DNA of 37,816 bases, taken from NCBI GenBank assembly GCA_964514175.1, contig CAZEPQ010000004.1, positions 1 to 37,816 on the forward strand, written 5' to 3'. Position numbers and translations under genes: made by a program. Position 1 is the first letter of the stretch. Each line of letters starts with the position of its first letter. The notes beneath the pieces were generated by a model, which ran no database searches, was not told where the DNA came from, and was given only the letters and a program-made list of their open reading frames with translations. Origin of the DNA: HGM13006 sp964514175. GTDB lineage: Bacteria; Bacillota; Clostridia; Oscillospirales; Oscillospiraceae. Of this stretch, positions 31,039-37,816 are shown piece by piece.

Positions 31039-31806
31039 TTATTCGGGGATGCGGAAAAATCGTTTTCCGTTTTCCATGGTGATCCTGGCAGCTTCCTCCA
31101 CAGAGATGCCCTTGATCTCCGCCAACTTTTCCGCCACCTTAATGACGTAGCCGGAATGATTCCGCTTGCCCCGATAGGGCGTAGGGGCCATGTAGGGGGC
31201 ATCAGTCTCGATCATCAGGCGATCCAGAGGCACCGCCTCCATCGCTTCCAGGGCACGTCTGGCATTTTTAAAGGTGACCACCCCGGTAAAGCTGACATAC
31301 CAGCCCATTTTTACGATTTCCTTCGCCATTTCGCTACTCCCGGAGAAGCAGTGGAACACACCGGGGACCTTGTCTGCCCAGCGTTTGACGATCTCAAGGC
31401 CGTCCCCGTGGGCTTCCCGCTCGTGGATCACCACCGGCAACCTCAGGTCATCCGCCAGGGCCATCTGACGGTCGAACCAGTATTTCTGCACCTCTCTGGG
31501 GGTGTCCTCATAGTGATAATCCAGACCGATTTCGCCAATGGCAACCACCTTTGGATGCTGTGCCAAATGGCGGTATTCCTCCAGCATTTCCTCATTCATC
31601 TGGCAGGTATTCCCGGGCCAGTGGCCCACGGTGGCATAGATGAAGGGATATTTTTCAGCCAACGCAATGGACGCCTTCGAAGAAGGCACATCGCAGCCGA
31701 TATTGTTAATCAGGGTAACGCCCATATCCTTCATGGAAAGAAGCAATTCATCCCGATCCGAGTCAAATGCCTCATCATCAAAATGGGCGTGGGTATCATA
31801 TAACAT
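31039..31806 (-). CDS. TatD-family metal-dependent hydrolase (deoxyribonuclease)
   Basis: A 255-residue TIM-barrel hydrolase of the amidohydrolase superfamily with THAHFDD at 5-11 (first metal HxH), AIGEIGLDYHY, IHEREAHG, FHCFSGS and IETDAPY, all standard TatD landmarks. Family members act as 3'-5' exonucleases on DNA or RNA. The start is at 31806 because AAAAGGAG lies seven bases upstream; the frame opens 18 bases earlier but would overlap that site. Third gene of the mnmG operon. Confidence 0.93.
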   Translation of the reverse strand: MLYDTHAHFDDEAFDSDRDELLLSMKDMGVTLINNIGCDVPSSKASIALAEKYPFIYATVGHWPGNTCQMNEEMLEEYRHLAQHPKVVAIGEIGLDYHYEDTPREVQKYWFDRQMALADDLRLPVVIHEREAHGDGLEIVKRWADKVPGVFHCFSGSSEMAKEIVKMGWYVSFTGVVTFKNARRALEAMEAVPLDRLMIETDAPYMAPTPYRGKRNHSGYVIKVAEKLAEIKGISVEEAARITMENGKRFFRIPE

Positions 31807-31836
31807 GAGATTTCTCCTTTTCATGCCAAGTTCCTG

Positions 31837-32250
31837 TCAGAAGCCGTGTTCCACCACATACCAGCGCCCTGCATCGTTCACCGCAACACACCAGCGGTAA
31901 CGGGTCAGCGTTTCCGTCTGGGGCTGGTTTTCCGACTTAGGCTCCATATCGGAATAAAAGATGATATTGCGGCCATCGTATTGAACGTCCCCGTCATTTT
32001 CAAGCTGCCGAAGGTCATTCACATACCAGAGCTTTGTTAATGTATAGTCGGGAAATTCTGCCTGAAATTCATCCACCAACGCTTCTGCGGCCTGTTCCAT
32101 TTCCCGCTCCGTGAAGAACTGGCTGTCGCCGTAGTCGATCTCCACCAGTGACACATCCCCCTTGCTGGAGGAATTGCCCCACAGAACAAAGAAAATGACC
32201 ACCGCAGCGCACAAAATCAGCCCCAGTATCACGCAAAGCCGCTTTTTCAT
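31837..32250 (-). CDS. Membrane-anchored small protein of unknown function (137 aa)
   Basis: One N-terminal membrane segment (about 5-24) and an extracellular domain of about 110 residues with EREMEQAAEALVDEFQAEF and, near the end, TRYRWCVAVNDAGRWYVVE. The ending resembles small lumazine/DUF4829-type extracellular domains, but I would not assign it. It starts four bases after the mnmG stop, so its translation depends on the upstream gene. Confidence 0.72.
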   Translation of the reverse strand: MKKRLCVILGLILCAAVVIFFVLWGNSSSKGDVSLVEIDYGDSQFFTEREMEQAAEALVDEFQAEFPDYTLTKLWYVNDLRQLENDGDVQYDGRNIIFYSDMEPKSENQPQTETLTRYRWCVAVNDAGRWYVVEHGF

Positions 32251-32254
32251 CCCA

Positions 32255-34135
32255 TCACCGCTCTTTTTCTTTCAGTTCCAGATACACCATCAGCACCGCC
32301 AGATCTGCCGGACTGACACCGGAGATGCGGGAGGCCTGACCAATGTTCAGAGGACGGATCTCATTTAATTTCTGCCGGGCCTCCAAACGAAGGCCGGAAA
32401 TCTGACCATAATCCAGGTCGGGAGGCAGCAGGCGGCTCTCTTCCTTCTTGAACTGCTCCACCTGCTTGAGCTGCCGCTTGATGTACCCGGCATATTTCAC
32501 CTGAATTTCCACCGCCTCACGAATATCCGCAGGCAGTTCGGGCCTTCCGGGATCGAAGGGCGCAAGGCTGTCGTAATCCAGTTGCGGGCGGCGCACCAAA
32601 TCGCCCAGTCGGGCGGAGCCCTTTACCGGGACGGTGCCTCTTGCCTCCAGATAAGCCGCCAGTTCCGGGCTTTCCGAGGTGCCGCAGCGCTCCAGCCGCT
32701 CCACTTCCTCCGCAACACGCCGATATTTCTCCTGCACCTCCGCATATCTTTCATCGGAAACCAGTCCCACCCGATGTCCGATGCCGGAAAGCCTTTGGTC
32801 CGCATTGTCCTGCCGCAGCATCAGCCGATACTCCGTCCGGGAGGTCATCATACGGTAGGGCTCATTTGTTCCCTTGGTAACCAGATCATCAATGAGGGTA
32901 CCGATGTAAGCATCAGACCGCTGCAATACCATCGGTTCTTCACCCTTGAGCTTCAGGGCGGCATTGATACCCGCCACAAGGCCCTGGGCAGCAGCCTCTT
33001 CATAGCCGGAGGAACCGTTGAACTGGCCCGCACCGTACAGGCCGGGAACCTTTTTCGTCTCCAGCGTGGGCAAAAGCTCCGTGGGATCCACGCAGTCGTA
33101 TTCGATGGCATAGGCCGGACGCATCATCTCCGCGTTCTCCAAACCGGGAATGGTGTGCATCATCTGGATCTGCACATCCTCCGGCAGGGAGGAAGAAAAG
33201 CCCTGGATATACATCTCGTCGGTACTCAGGCCGCAGGGCTCAATAAAGAGCTGATGCCGGGGCTTGTCCGGAAAACGGACGATCTTATCCTCAATGGAGG
33301 GGCAATACCGGGGGCCTACACCCTCGATAACGCCGGAAAACAGGGGGCTTCGATGCAGATTTTCCCGAATCACCTGATGGGTCTGGGCGTTGGTATAGGT
33401 CAGATGACACACCGCCCTGTTTTCGGGGATTTCCTTGGTGGTAAAGCTGAAGGGCACGGGAACTTCATCTCCGGGCTGAACCTCCATCTTGCTAAAGTCA
33501 ATGCTGCGGCGGTTCACTCTGGGAGGCGTGCCGGTCTTAAAGCGGCGCAGCCGCAGGCCCATGGCAGCAAGATTTTCACTGAGGCCCACGGCGGCATGCA
33601 TACCATCCGGGCCGGAGGCATAGACGCTTTCGCCGGTGATGACCCGGCTGTCAAGGTAGGTTCCGGTGCAGATAATGACGGCCTTTGCTCCGTAAACGGC
33701 CCCAAGCTGGGTTTTTACCCCGGAAACAGCGCCGTTTTCATCCAACCGCACCTCCGTGACCATGGCCTGCTTCAGATCCAGATTCTCCTGAACCTCCAAA
33801 GTATGCTTCATGATCTCCTGATATTTTCTCCGATCCGCCTGGGCCCGGAGGGAATGGACCGCAGGGCCCTTGCCCCGGTTCAGCAGCCGGAACTGGATGC
33901 AGGCCCGGTCCGAGGCCTTGCCCATTTCGCCGCCCAGAGCGTCGATCTCCCGGACAAGGTGTCCCTTGCCGGTGCCGCCGATGGCGGGATTACAGGGCAT
34001 GTTGCCCACAGCGTCTAAGTTTATGGTGAAGATCACAGTCTTGAGCCCCAACCGAGCAGCAGCCAGCGCCGCCTCAATGCCAGCGTGTCCCGCACCGATT
34101 ACAGCCACGTCATAGTTTGATACAAAATACTCCAT
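32255..34135 (-). CDS. mnmG: tRNA uridine-34 5-carboxymethylaminomethyl modification enzyme MnmG
   Basis: FAD-dependent subunit that, with MnmE, installs the carboxymethylaminomethyl group on U34 of several tRNAs. A 626-residue protein with the FAD-binding VIGAGHAGIEAA at 12-23, NPAIGGTGKGHLVREIDALGG (as NPAIGGTGKG and HLVREIDALGG), TGTFLDS-like TGTYLDS, FKTGTPPRV and the C-terminal helical domain ending YLELKEKER. AGGTGA precedes the ATG at 34135. Its partner mnmE is not in the window. First gene of a five-gene operon. Confidence 0.96.
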   Translation of the reverse strand: MEYFVSNYDVAVIGAGHAGIEAALAAARLGLKTVIFTINLDAVGNMPCNPAIGGTGKGHLVREIDALGGEMGKASDRACIQFRLLNRGKGPAVHSLRAQADRRKYQEIMKHTLEVQENLDLKQAMVTEVRLDENGAVSGVKTQLGAVYGAKAVIICTGTYLDSRVITGESVYASGPDGMHAAVGLSENLAAMGLRLRRFKTGTPPRVNRRSIDFSKMEVQPGDEVPVPFSFTTKEIPENRAVCHLTYTNAQTHQVIRENLHRSPLFSGVIEGVGPRYCPSIEDKIVRFPDKPRHQLFIEPCGLSTDEMYIQGFSSSLPEDVQIQMMHTIPGLENAEMMRPAYAIEYDCVDPTELLPTLETKKVPGLYGAGQFNGSSGYEEAAAQGLVAGINAALKLKGEEPMVLQRSDAYIGTLIDDLVTKGTNEPYRMMTSRTEYRLMLRQDNADQRLSGIGHRVGLVSDERYAEVQEKYRRVAEEVERLERCGTSESPELAAYLEARGTVPVKGSARLGDLVRRPQLDYDSLAPFDPGRPELPADIREAVEIQVKYAGYIKRQLKQVEQFKKEESRLLPPDLDYGQISGLRLEARQKLNEIRPLNIGQASRISGVSPADLAVLMVYLELKEKER

Positions 34136-34171
34136 ATATGTCACCTGAGTTTTATTTTTACATTTCATTTT

Positions 34172-34180
34172 ATTGTACCA
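34172..34180 (-). promoter_or_regulatory. Extended -10 promoter of the mnmG operon
   Basis: On the minus strand TGGTACAAT (34180-34172), about 37 bases before the mnmG start. The -35 region is poor. Confidence 0.6.
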
Positions 34181-34215
34181 TAATCATTTCCGTAATACCA
34201 GTCCTTTTAAAACAG

Positions 34216-34240
34216 CAAAAGAGGCCATTTCCATGGCCCC
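34216..34240 (-). terminator. Terminator of the second XRE gene
   Basis: On the minus strand GGCCAT (34238-34233) pairs with ATGGCC (34228-34223) around GGAA and is followed by TCTTTTGC. It begins directly after the stop codon. Confidence 0.7.
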
Positions 34241-34561
34241 TTACGATTGTTGTGAGAAGTGGTCAACCAACACCTCAATGGTTTTTCGGTTTTCGGTGGA
34301 TAACGCCGCGATCTGATTTGCCAGTTTGAAGGAATCCTGATAAGTTTGCTTTCCTGTCAAAATATAATCCGTGCTGACATCAAGAATCTGGCATAACTTA
34401 ATCAGGTTTTCGATACGAATGGATTTAATCCCGCGTTCCAGATTGGAAATCATCTGAATGGACACGTCCATCATACCAGCCATCTGCTCTTGTGTATATC
34501 CAAGCTGTTTGCGCCGTATAGCAATACGTTGTCCAATTTCCTGTAGGTCCACGCTGGCCAT
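34241..34561 (-). CDS. XRE-family helix-turn-helix regulator
   Basis: A 106-residue protein with a Cro/C1-type helix-turn-helix (IGQRIAIRRKQLGYTQEQMAGMM, ending STDYILTG) and a C-terminal helix (ALSTENRKTIEVLVDHF). It is divergent from the ECF S-component gene with a perfect promoter between them. Layout, length and several motifs (IG.RIA.RRK.LG; LTG after the fifth helix) match the XRE protein at 14536-14862. Likely binds the intergenic region that contains several CCTAAA/TTTAGG elements. Confidence 0.88.
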   Translation of the reverse strand: MASVDLQEIGQRIAIRRKQLGYTQEQMAGMMDVSIQMISNLERGIKSIRIENLIKLCQILDVSTDYILTGKQTYQDSFKLANQIAALSTENRKTIEVLVDHFSQQS

Positions 34562-34633
34562 TCACTCATCCCCCAAACTTAACCTTTAGATGTATTATAT
34601 GATGCTTTTAGGCGAAAAATAAGCATCTACAGA

Positions 34634-34662
34634 TTGACATTATTCACCTAAAGACATATAAT
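34634..34662 (+). promoter_or_regulatory. Perfect-consensus sigma-A promoter of the ECF block, with candidate operators
   Basis: TTGACA (34634-34639), 17 bases, TATAAT (34657-34662). CCTAAA inside the spacer and TTTAGG about 40 bases upstream form a separated inverted pair, and another TTTAG lies nearer the XRE gene. The 124-base leader before the ECF gene matches no riboswitch I know. Confidence 0.82.
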
Positions 34663-34786
34663 ACGACTATAATAGTTTAAGTTGGAAGGATATTCCGAAT
34701 TCTGTCTCTCGTTCGTGATACTACTCTCTGTAGCTTTGCCGCAACCACTTCTGACACGGAAAACTTGACTATAAGGAGACAAAAAC

Positions 34787-35365
34787 ATGACCCTTAGAAA
34801 AATGTGTGTGACAGCTATGGGAATCGCTCTATTTGTTGCACTGTCGCTTTGTTTGCAGGTTCCCATATTCGAAAACTACTACCTGTGTTTGGGCTATGTA
34901 GTTATGGCAGTATATTGCTATTCCTTTGGTACTTTTTCAGGCGCTGCGGTGGGTTCGTTGGGTGTAATCCTATACTGTGTAATTACGGGCGGTCTACGCG
35001 GAATGCCCGGCTGGTGTCTAGGAAATTTGGTCATTGGTATTCTGCTCGGTGTAACATTCCGAAAAACCACAACCATGAACCACAATGCAGTATGGTGGTG
35101 TATCAACTGTGCTGTAATTATTGCCGCAACTGCAATAGGTATCCTTATTCTAAAGTCCCTGTTGGAGCATATAATTTACGCCCACCCCTTCCTAATCCGC
35201 ACAGCAAATAATATATATGCATTTGTTGCCGATGTGGTAATACTGATAATTAGCTTGCCTGTTTGCGTAAAATTAGACGGGTTTCTCCAAAAACATATGC
35301 CTCAGTTGAAGAAAAACAGCCCAATTAAGGAGGAATATAGTAGTGTCAAATATACAAATCAATAA
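34787..35365 (+). CDS. ECF transporter S component (substrate unknown)
   Basis: A 192-residue hydrophobic protein with about five or six membrane helices, including the small-residue/Gly-rich segments GTFSGAAVGSLGVILYCVITGG and GMPGWCLGNLVIGILLGV (each shown in part) typical of vitamin-uptake S components. These pair with shared EcfA/EcfT ATPase modules, which are not encoded here, so it would use a module from elsewhere. No substrate-indicating riboswitch or pathway gene is adjacent. AAGGAG lies upstream of the ATG, and its end overlaps the next gene by 23 bases. Confidence 0.82.
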   Translation: MTLRKMCVTAMGIALFVALSLCLQVPIFENYYLCLGYVVMAVYCYSFGTFSGAAVGSLGVILYCVITGGLRGMPGWCLGNLVIGILLGVTFRKTTTMNHNAVWWCINCAVIIAATAIGILILKSLLEHIIYAHPFLIRTANNIYAFVADVVILIISLPVCVKLDGFLQKHMPQLKKNSPIKEEYSSVKYTNQ

Positions 35366-36335
35366 TTACGCTCAGAATATTTCTCGAGCATTGAAATCAT
35401 ATCAATTTGAATCGGCATATAACATGGCTACTCAAGCTCTGTTAATAGACCCACACGATACATACTGTATTTCTCGACAGGCATTGGCATGGTTAGGTTG
35501 TAACGGTCCTAACGCTGAAACCCTAAAATCCGCCGTACTGAGCGTAATCGAAGCCATCGAAAAAAAGAACCGTGCTCTTGCAGAAAGTACCGCCTTGAAC
35601 CCTTATGAAGCATACCCGGTCATGCTGGATGGACGGGAGTTTTATAACGCCCTACTTCAAGATACAGATATTGTACACGGATATTTACAATCCGCCCTTT
35701 CTAGCACACTGCTGAATTTGCGGGGCTCCAAGATCAGCGATCCATATCTGGACGGGAAAGCTCTATTTGGAAACATGACCCCCACCGAAAGAATCGAATG
35801 GAACAGGAAGCTCGATTATAACAAAGAAATTGATTACCAAATTCTTTGTCATCAAAATGATTTGCGAGATCTGAACGACTTCAAGGACATCATCCATGAA
35901 CGGGTAAATGCTGATCTTACGGACATACAGAAACTCATAACCTATTACTACTGGGGAACACACCCAGAGGAACATAATGCATTGCTTAACGAACTTTCGA
36001 GTCTGAAGGAACAATCTGCAAAATTAAGTTCTCAGGCAAGTGCCTTGGAACGCAAAAAGGACGATTTCACTTCTGCTCAAAGGCTTGCTGAAACAAAAAG
36101 AAAGAGAATCCAGTTGGAAGCAGCTTACGAGAAACTGGGTCTGTTCCAAATGAAAGAGAAGAAGCAGTTGAAGGAGCAGATTATTTCTCTCAAATCGGAA
36201 GAAGAGACGCTATCCAATCAGGCTCGTAATGAGCAAAAGCCGTTGAGTAATCAGATTGACTTGATACGGATTCAGCGAAAGGACTTAGAAAGTAAAATAT
36301 CCGCCATTGAAGCAAAACTGGCGGCTGACAAATAA
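35343..36335 (+). CDS. Coiled-coil protein of unknown function with a TPR-like N-terminus
   Basis: A 330-residue soluble protein starting at GTG 35343 (GGAGG eight bases upstream). The first 60 residues look like one or two TPR units (SYQFESAYNMATQALLIDPHD). A middle helical part follows, and residues about 215-330 are a Lys/Glu-rich coiled coil (LKEQSAKLSSQASALERKKDD). No transmembrane segment or catalytic motif is visible. It overlaps the ECF gene by 23 bases, so it is coupled to it. Function unknown. Confidence 0.72.
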   Translation: MSNIQINNYAQNISRALKSYQFESAYNMATQALLIDPHDTYCISRQALAWLGCNGPNAETLKSAVLSVIEAIEKKNRALAESTALNPYEAYPVMLDGREFYNALLQDTDIVHGYLQSALSSTLLNLRGSKISDPYLDGKALFGNMTPTERIEWNRKLDYNKEIDYQILCHQNDLRDLNDFKDIIHERVNADLTDIQKLITYYYWGTHPEEHNALLNELSSLKEQSAKLSSQASALERKKDDFTSAQRLAETKRKRIQLEAAYEKLGLFQMKEKKQLKEQIISLKSEEETLSNQARNEQKPLSNQIDLIRIQRKDLESKISAIEAKLAADK

Positions 36336-36358
36336 CACTACAACGGGAGGTTCGAAAT

Positions 36359-36429
36359 ATGGATGACATCAGCGTATTAGTCTTGCGGGCTGCGCAGGGA
36401 GATATTGATGCCCAGAGAACATTGGGCGA
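36359..36429 (+). CDS. Sel1/TPR-like repeat protein, truncated by a scaffold gap
   Basis: ATG at 36359 with GGGAGG ten bases upstream, 24 bases after the coiled-coil gene. The 23 readable residues (VLVLRAAQGDIDAQRTLG near the end) contain the AAxGDxxAQxxLG consensus of a Sel1-like repeat. The rest is hidden by Ns. In length it is probably a short to medium repeat protein, but this cannot be seen. Confidence 0.6.
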
Positions 36430-36529
36430 NNNNNNNNNNNNNNNNNNNNNNNNNNNNNNNNNNNNNNNNNNNNNNNNNNNNNNNNNNNNNNNNNNNNNNN
36501 NNNNNNNNNNNNNNNNNNNNNNNNNNNNN
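36430..36529. other. Scaffold gap (100 N)
   Basis: Exactly 100 N, the usual placeholder for a gap of unknown size. Real sequence of any length, including further genes of the XRE/ECF block, may be missing here. Confidence 0.98.
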
Positions 36530-36563
36530 AAAATCAGCCAAGCCTGTTCTTGGCTGATTTTTT
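36530..36563 (+). terminator. Intrinsic terminator right after the gap
   Basis: AAAATCAGCCAAG (36530-36542) pairs perfectly with 36549-36561 across a 6-base loop and ends in TTTTTT. It closes a plus-strand transcript whose last gene is lost in the gap. Confidence 0.88.
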
Positions 36564-36583
36564 CGTTTTCAGTCCTCCCAGTC

Positions 36584-36612
36584 TTGCAATCCGCAAAACA
36601 CTATGATAGAAT
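36584..36612 (+). promoter_or_regulatory. Promoter of typA
   Basis: TTGCAA (36584-36589), 17 bases, TAGAAT (36607-36612). The start would be about 55 bases before the TTG start codon. Confidence 0.7.
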
Positions 36613-36673
36613 GATAAATTGTGATTTAGTTTATTTTGCGGATTTTTATACTTTTTGAAGGGAGCTACCTGTT

Positions 36674-37816
36674 TTGGTAAACGAGAAAATCAGGAACATA
36701 GCCATCATTGCCCACGTTGACCACGGTAAGACCACGCTGGTAGACGAAATGCTCAAGCAGAGCGGCATCTATCGTGAAAATCAGGAGGTAGTGGATCGTG
36801 TCATGGACTCCGGCGATCTGGAGCGTGAAAGAGGCATCACCATTCTGGCAAAGAACACTGCCATCACCTATGGCGACACCAAGATCAACATCATCGACAC
36901 CCCGGGCCACGCCGACTTCGGCGGTGAGGTGGAGCGTATTCTCAAAATGGTCAACGGCGTTATCCTGCTGGTGGACGCTGCCGAGGGTCCCATGCCTCAG
37001 ACCCGTTTCGTCCTCTCCAAGGCCCTGGAGCTGGGCCACCGGGTCATCGTTGTGGTCAACAAGATCGACCGCCCCGACCAGAGAATCCTGGAGGTCATCG
37101 ACGAGGTTCTGGAGCTGCTTATCGACCTGGATGCCACCGACGAGCAGTTGGACAGCCCCATGCTGTTCTGCTCCGGCCGTCAGGGTACCGCCTCCTATTC
37201 TCCCGAGGCTCCCGGCACCGATCTCAAGCCCCTGTTTGACACCATCCTTGAATATATTCCCGCTCCCGAGGCCAATGTGGAAGAGCCCTTCCAGATGCTT
37301 GTTTCCTCCATCGACTACAACGAGTTCGTGGGCCGCATCGCCGTAGGCCGCATTGAGCGTGGCACCATCCGCCAGAATCAGGAGATTGTAGTTTGCAACT
37401 ACCACGATCCCGATCAGGTTTCCAAGAAGCTCAAGGCCGTATCTCTGTATGAATTTGACGGTCTGGGCCGTGTCCCTGTCACCGAGTCCTCCGCAGGCAA
37501 CATCATTGCTCTCAGCGGCATCGGCAACATCACTATCGGTGACACCATCTGCCAGCCCGACACCGTGGAGCCTCTGGACTTCATTCAGATCTCCGCACCC
37601 ACCATGGAGATGACCTTCACCATCAATGACTCCCCCTTCGCAGGCAAGGACGGCAAGTACGTCACCTCCCGTCAGATTCGGGAGCGTCTGGAAAAGGAGC
37701 TTTTGAAGGACGTATCCCTTCGGGTCACCGAATCCGAAGGCTCCACCGATGCCTTCCATGTGGCAGGCCGTGGTGAGATGCACCTTTCCATCCTCATTGA
37801 GACCATGCGCCGGGAG
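36674..37816 (+). CDS. typA: GTPase TypA/BipA (partial, TTG start)
   Basis: A ribosome-associated translational GTPase needed for 50S assembly and stress growth in several bacteria. The 381 visible residues run in one frame to the window end. G-motifs are clear: AHVDHGKTTL (G1), RGITI (G2), DTPGHADF (G3) and NKIDRP (G4), followed by domain II and the start of domain III (APTMEMTF; HVAGRGEMHLSIL). I set the start at TTG 36674 because GGGAG lies nine bases upstream and the next codon begins the conserved VNEKIRNIAIIAHVDHGK. About 230 C-terminal residues are missing at the right edge. Confidence 0.95.
   Translation, partial: MVNEKIRNIAIIAHVDHGKTTLVDEMLKQSGIYRENQEVVDRVMDSGDLERERGITILAKNTAITYGDTKINIIDTPGHADFGGEVERILKMVNGVILLVDAAEGPMPQTRFVLSKALELGHRVIVVVNKIDRPDQRILEVIDEVLELLIDLDATDEQLDSPMLFCSGRQGTASYSPEAPGTDLKPLFDTILEYIPAPEANVEEPFQMLVSSIDYNEFVGRIAVGRIERGTIRQNQEIVVCNYHDPDQVSKKLKAVSLYEFDGLGRVPVTESSAGNIIALSGIGNITIGDTICQPDTVEPLDFIQISAPTMEMTFTINDSPFAGKDGKYVTSRQIRERLEKELLKDVSLRVTESEGSTDAFHVAGRGEMHLSILIETMRRE

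Noticed and set aside
34663..34786. Vitamin riboswitch ahead of the ECF S-component gene
   Set aside because: The 124-base leader has only short weak hairpins and none of the conserved motifs of FMN, TPP, cobalamin, preQ1 or folate riboswitches.

Overview
The window reads as one chromosomal contig of a spore-forming, low-oxygen Firmicute, most likely a gut Clostridia member near Oscillospiraceae/Ruminococcaceae. The reasons are a SpoIIQ-like LytM protein, an S-layer-homology (SLH) exoprotein, an infC gene with an AUC start, strong GGAGG ribosome sites, near-consensus sigma-A promoters, a fairly G+C-rich core and ferredoxin-type aldo/keto reductase and membrane/cytidylate-kinase fusion families typical of that group. 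This is inferred from gene families, not from a search.

Layout. (1) 1-943, minus strand: the first codons of an unidentified gene and a SpoIIQ-like M23 peptidase with its terminator. (2) 1058-8689, plus strand: an eight-gene operon encoding all seven steps to chorismate (aroF, aroB, aroA, aroC, aroK, aroQ, aroE) plus the bifunctional chorismate mutase/prephenate dehydratase pheA. It is preceded by a leader with an uncatalogued 27-codon Phe/Tyr-rich peptide, a long nested fold-back and a strong intrinsic terminator 38 nt before aroF, which looks like a classical attenuator. (3) 8794-11904, plus: a secreted M14 peptidase with three SLH repeats, and a YczE-like membrane protein fused to a cytidylate-kinase-like domain. 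(4) 12020-14862, minus: a LacI-family regulator, a 37-codon small ORF behind a strong promoter with two abutting LacI-type operators, an iron-sulfur aldo/keto reductase and an XRE regulator. (5) 14940-18431, plus: an A+T-richer accessory block with a zinc-ribbon/TPR membrane protein, a tiny Cys-rich lipoprotein and a WG-repeat-like lipoprotein. (6) 18481-21585, minus: pepF and an M18 aminopeptidase. (7) 21793-23601, plus: a beta-helix-like repeat protein carrying a long Gly-Gly-Pro tract.

(8) 23663-24984, minus: the infC-rpmI-rplT translation operon with a leader terminator. (9) 25033-29494, minus: tspO and four exported proteins of unknown function, two of which share a repeated domain. (10) 29525-34180, minus: mnmG, a small membrane-anchored protein, a TatD nuclease, deoC and a GlmU-like nucleotidyltransferase, closed by a strong terminator. 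(11) 34216-36429: a second XRE-divergent accessory block with an ECF transporter S component, a coiled-coil protein and a Sel1-like gene cut by a 100-N scaffold gap. (12) 36584-37816, plus: typA/bipA, starting at TTG and running off the window.

The most interesting items are the aro-operon attenuator leader, the LacI/double-operator small-ORF unit, the two XRE-divergent blocks with parallel architecture, the shared repeated domain in the 25-29 kb exported-protein operon, and the unusual translation start of the YczE/kinase fusion. No tRNA, rRNA, CRISPR array, insertion sequence or prophage was seen. No intergenic stretch exceeds about 230 bases outside the scaffold gap.
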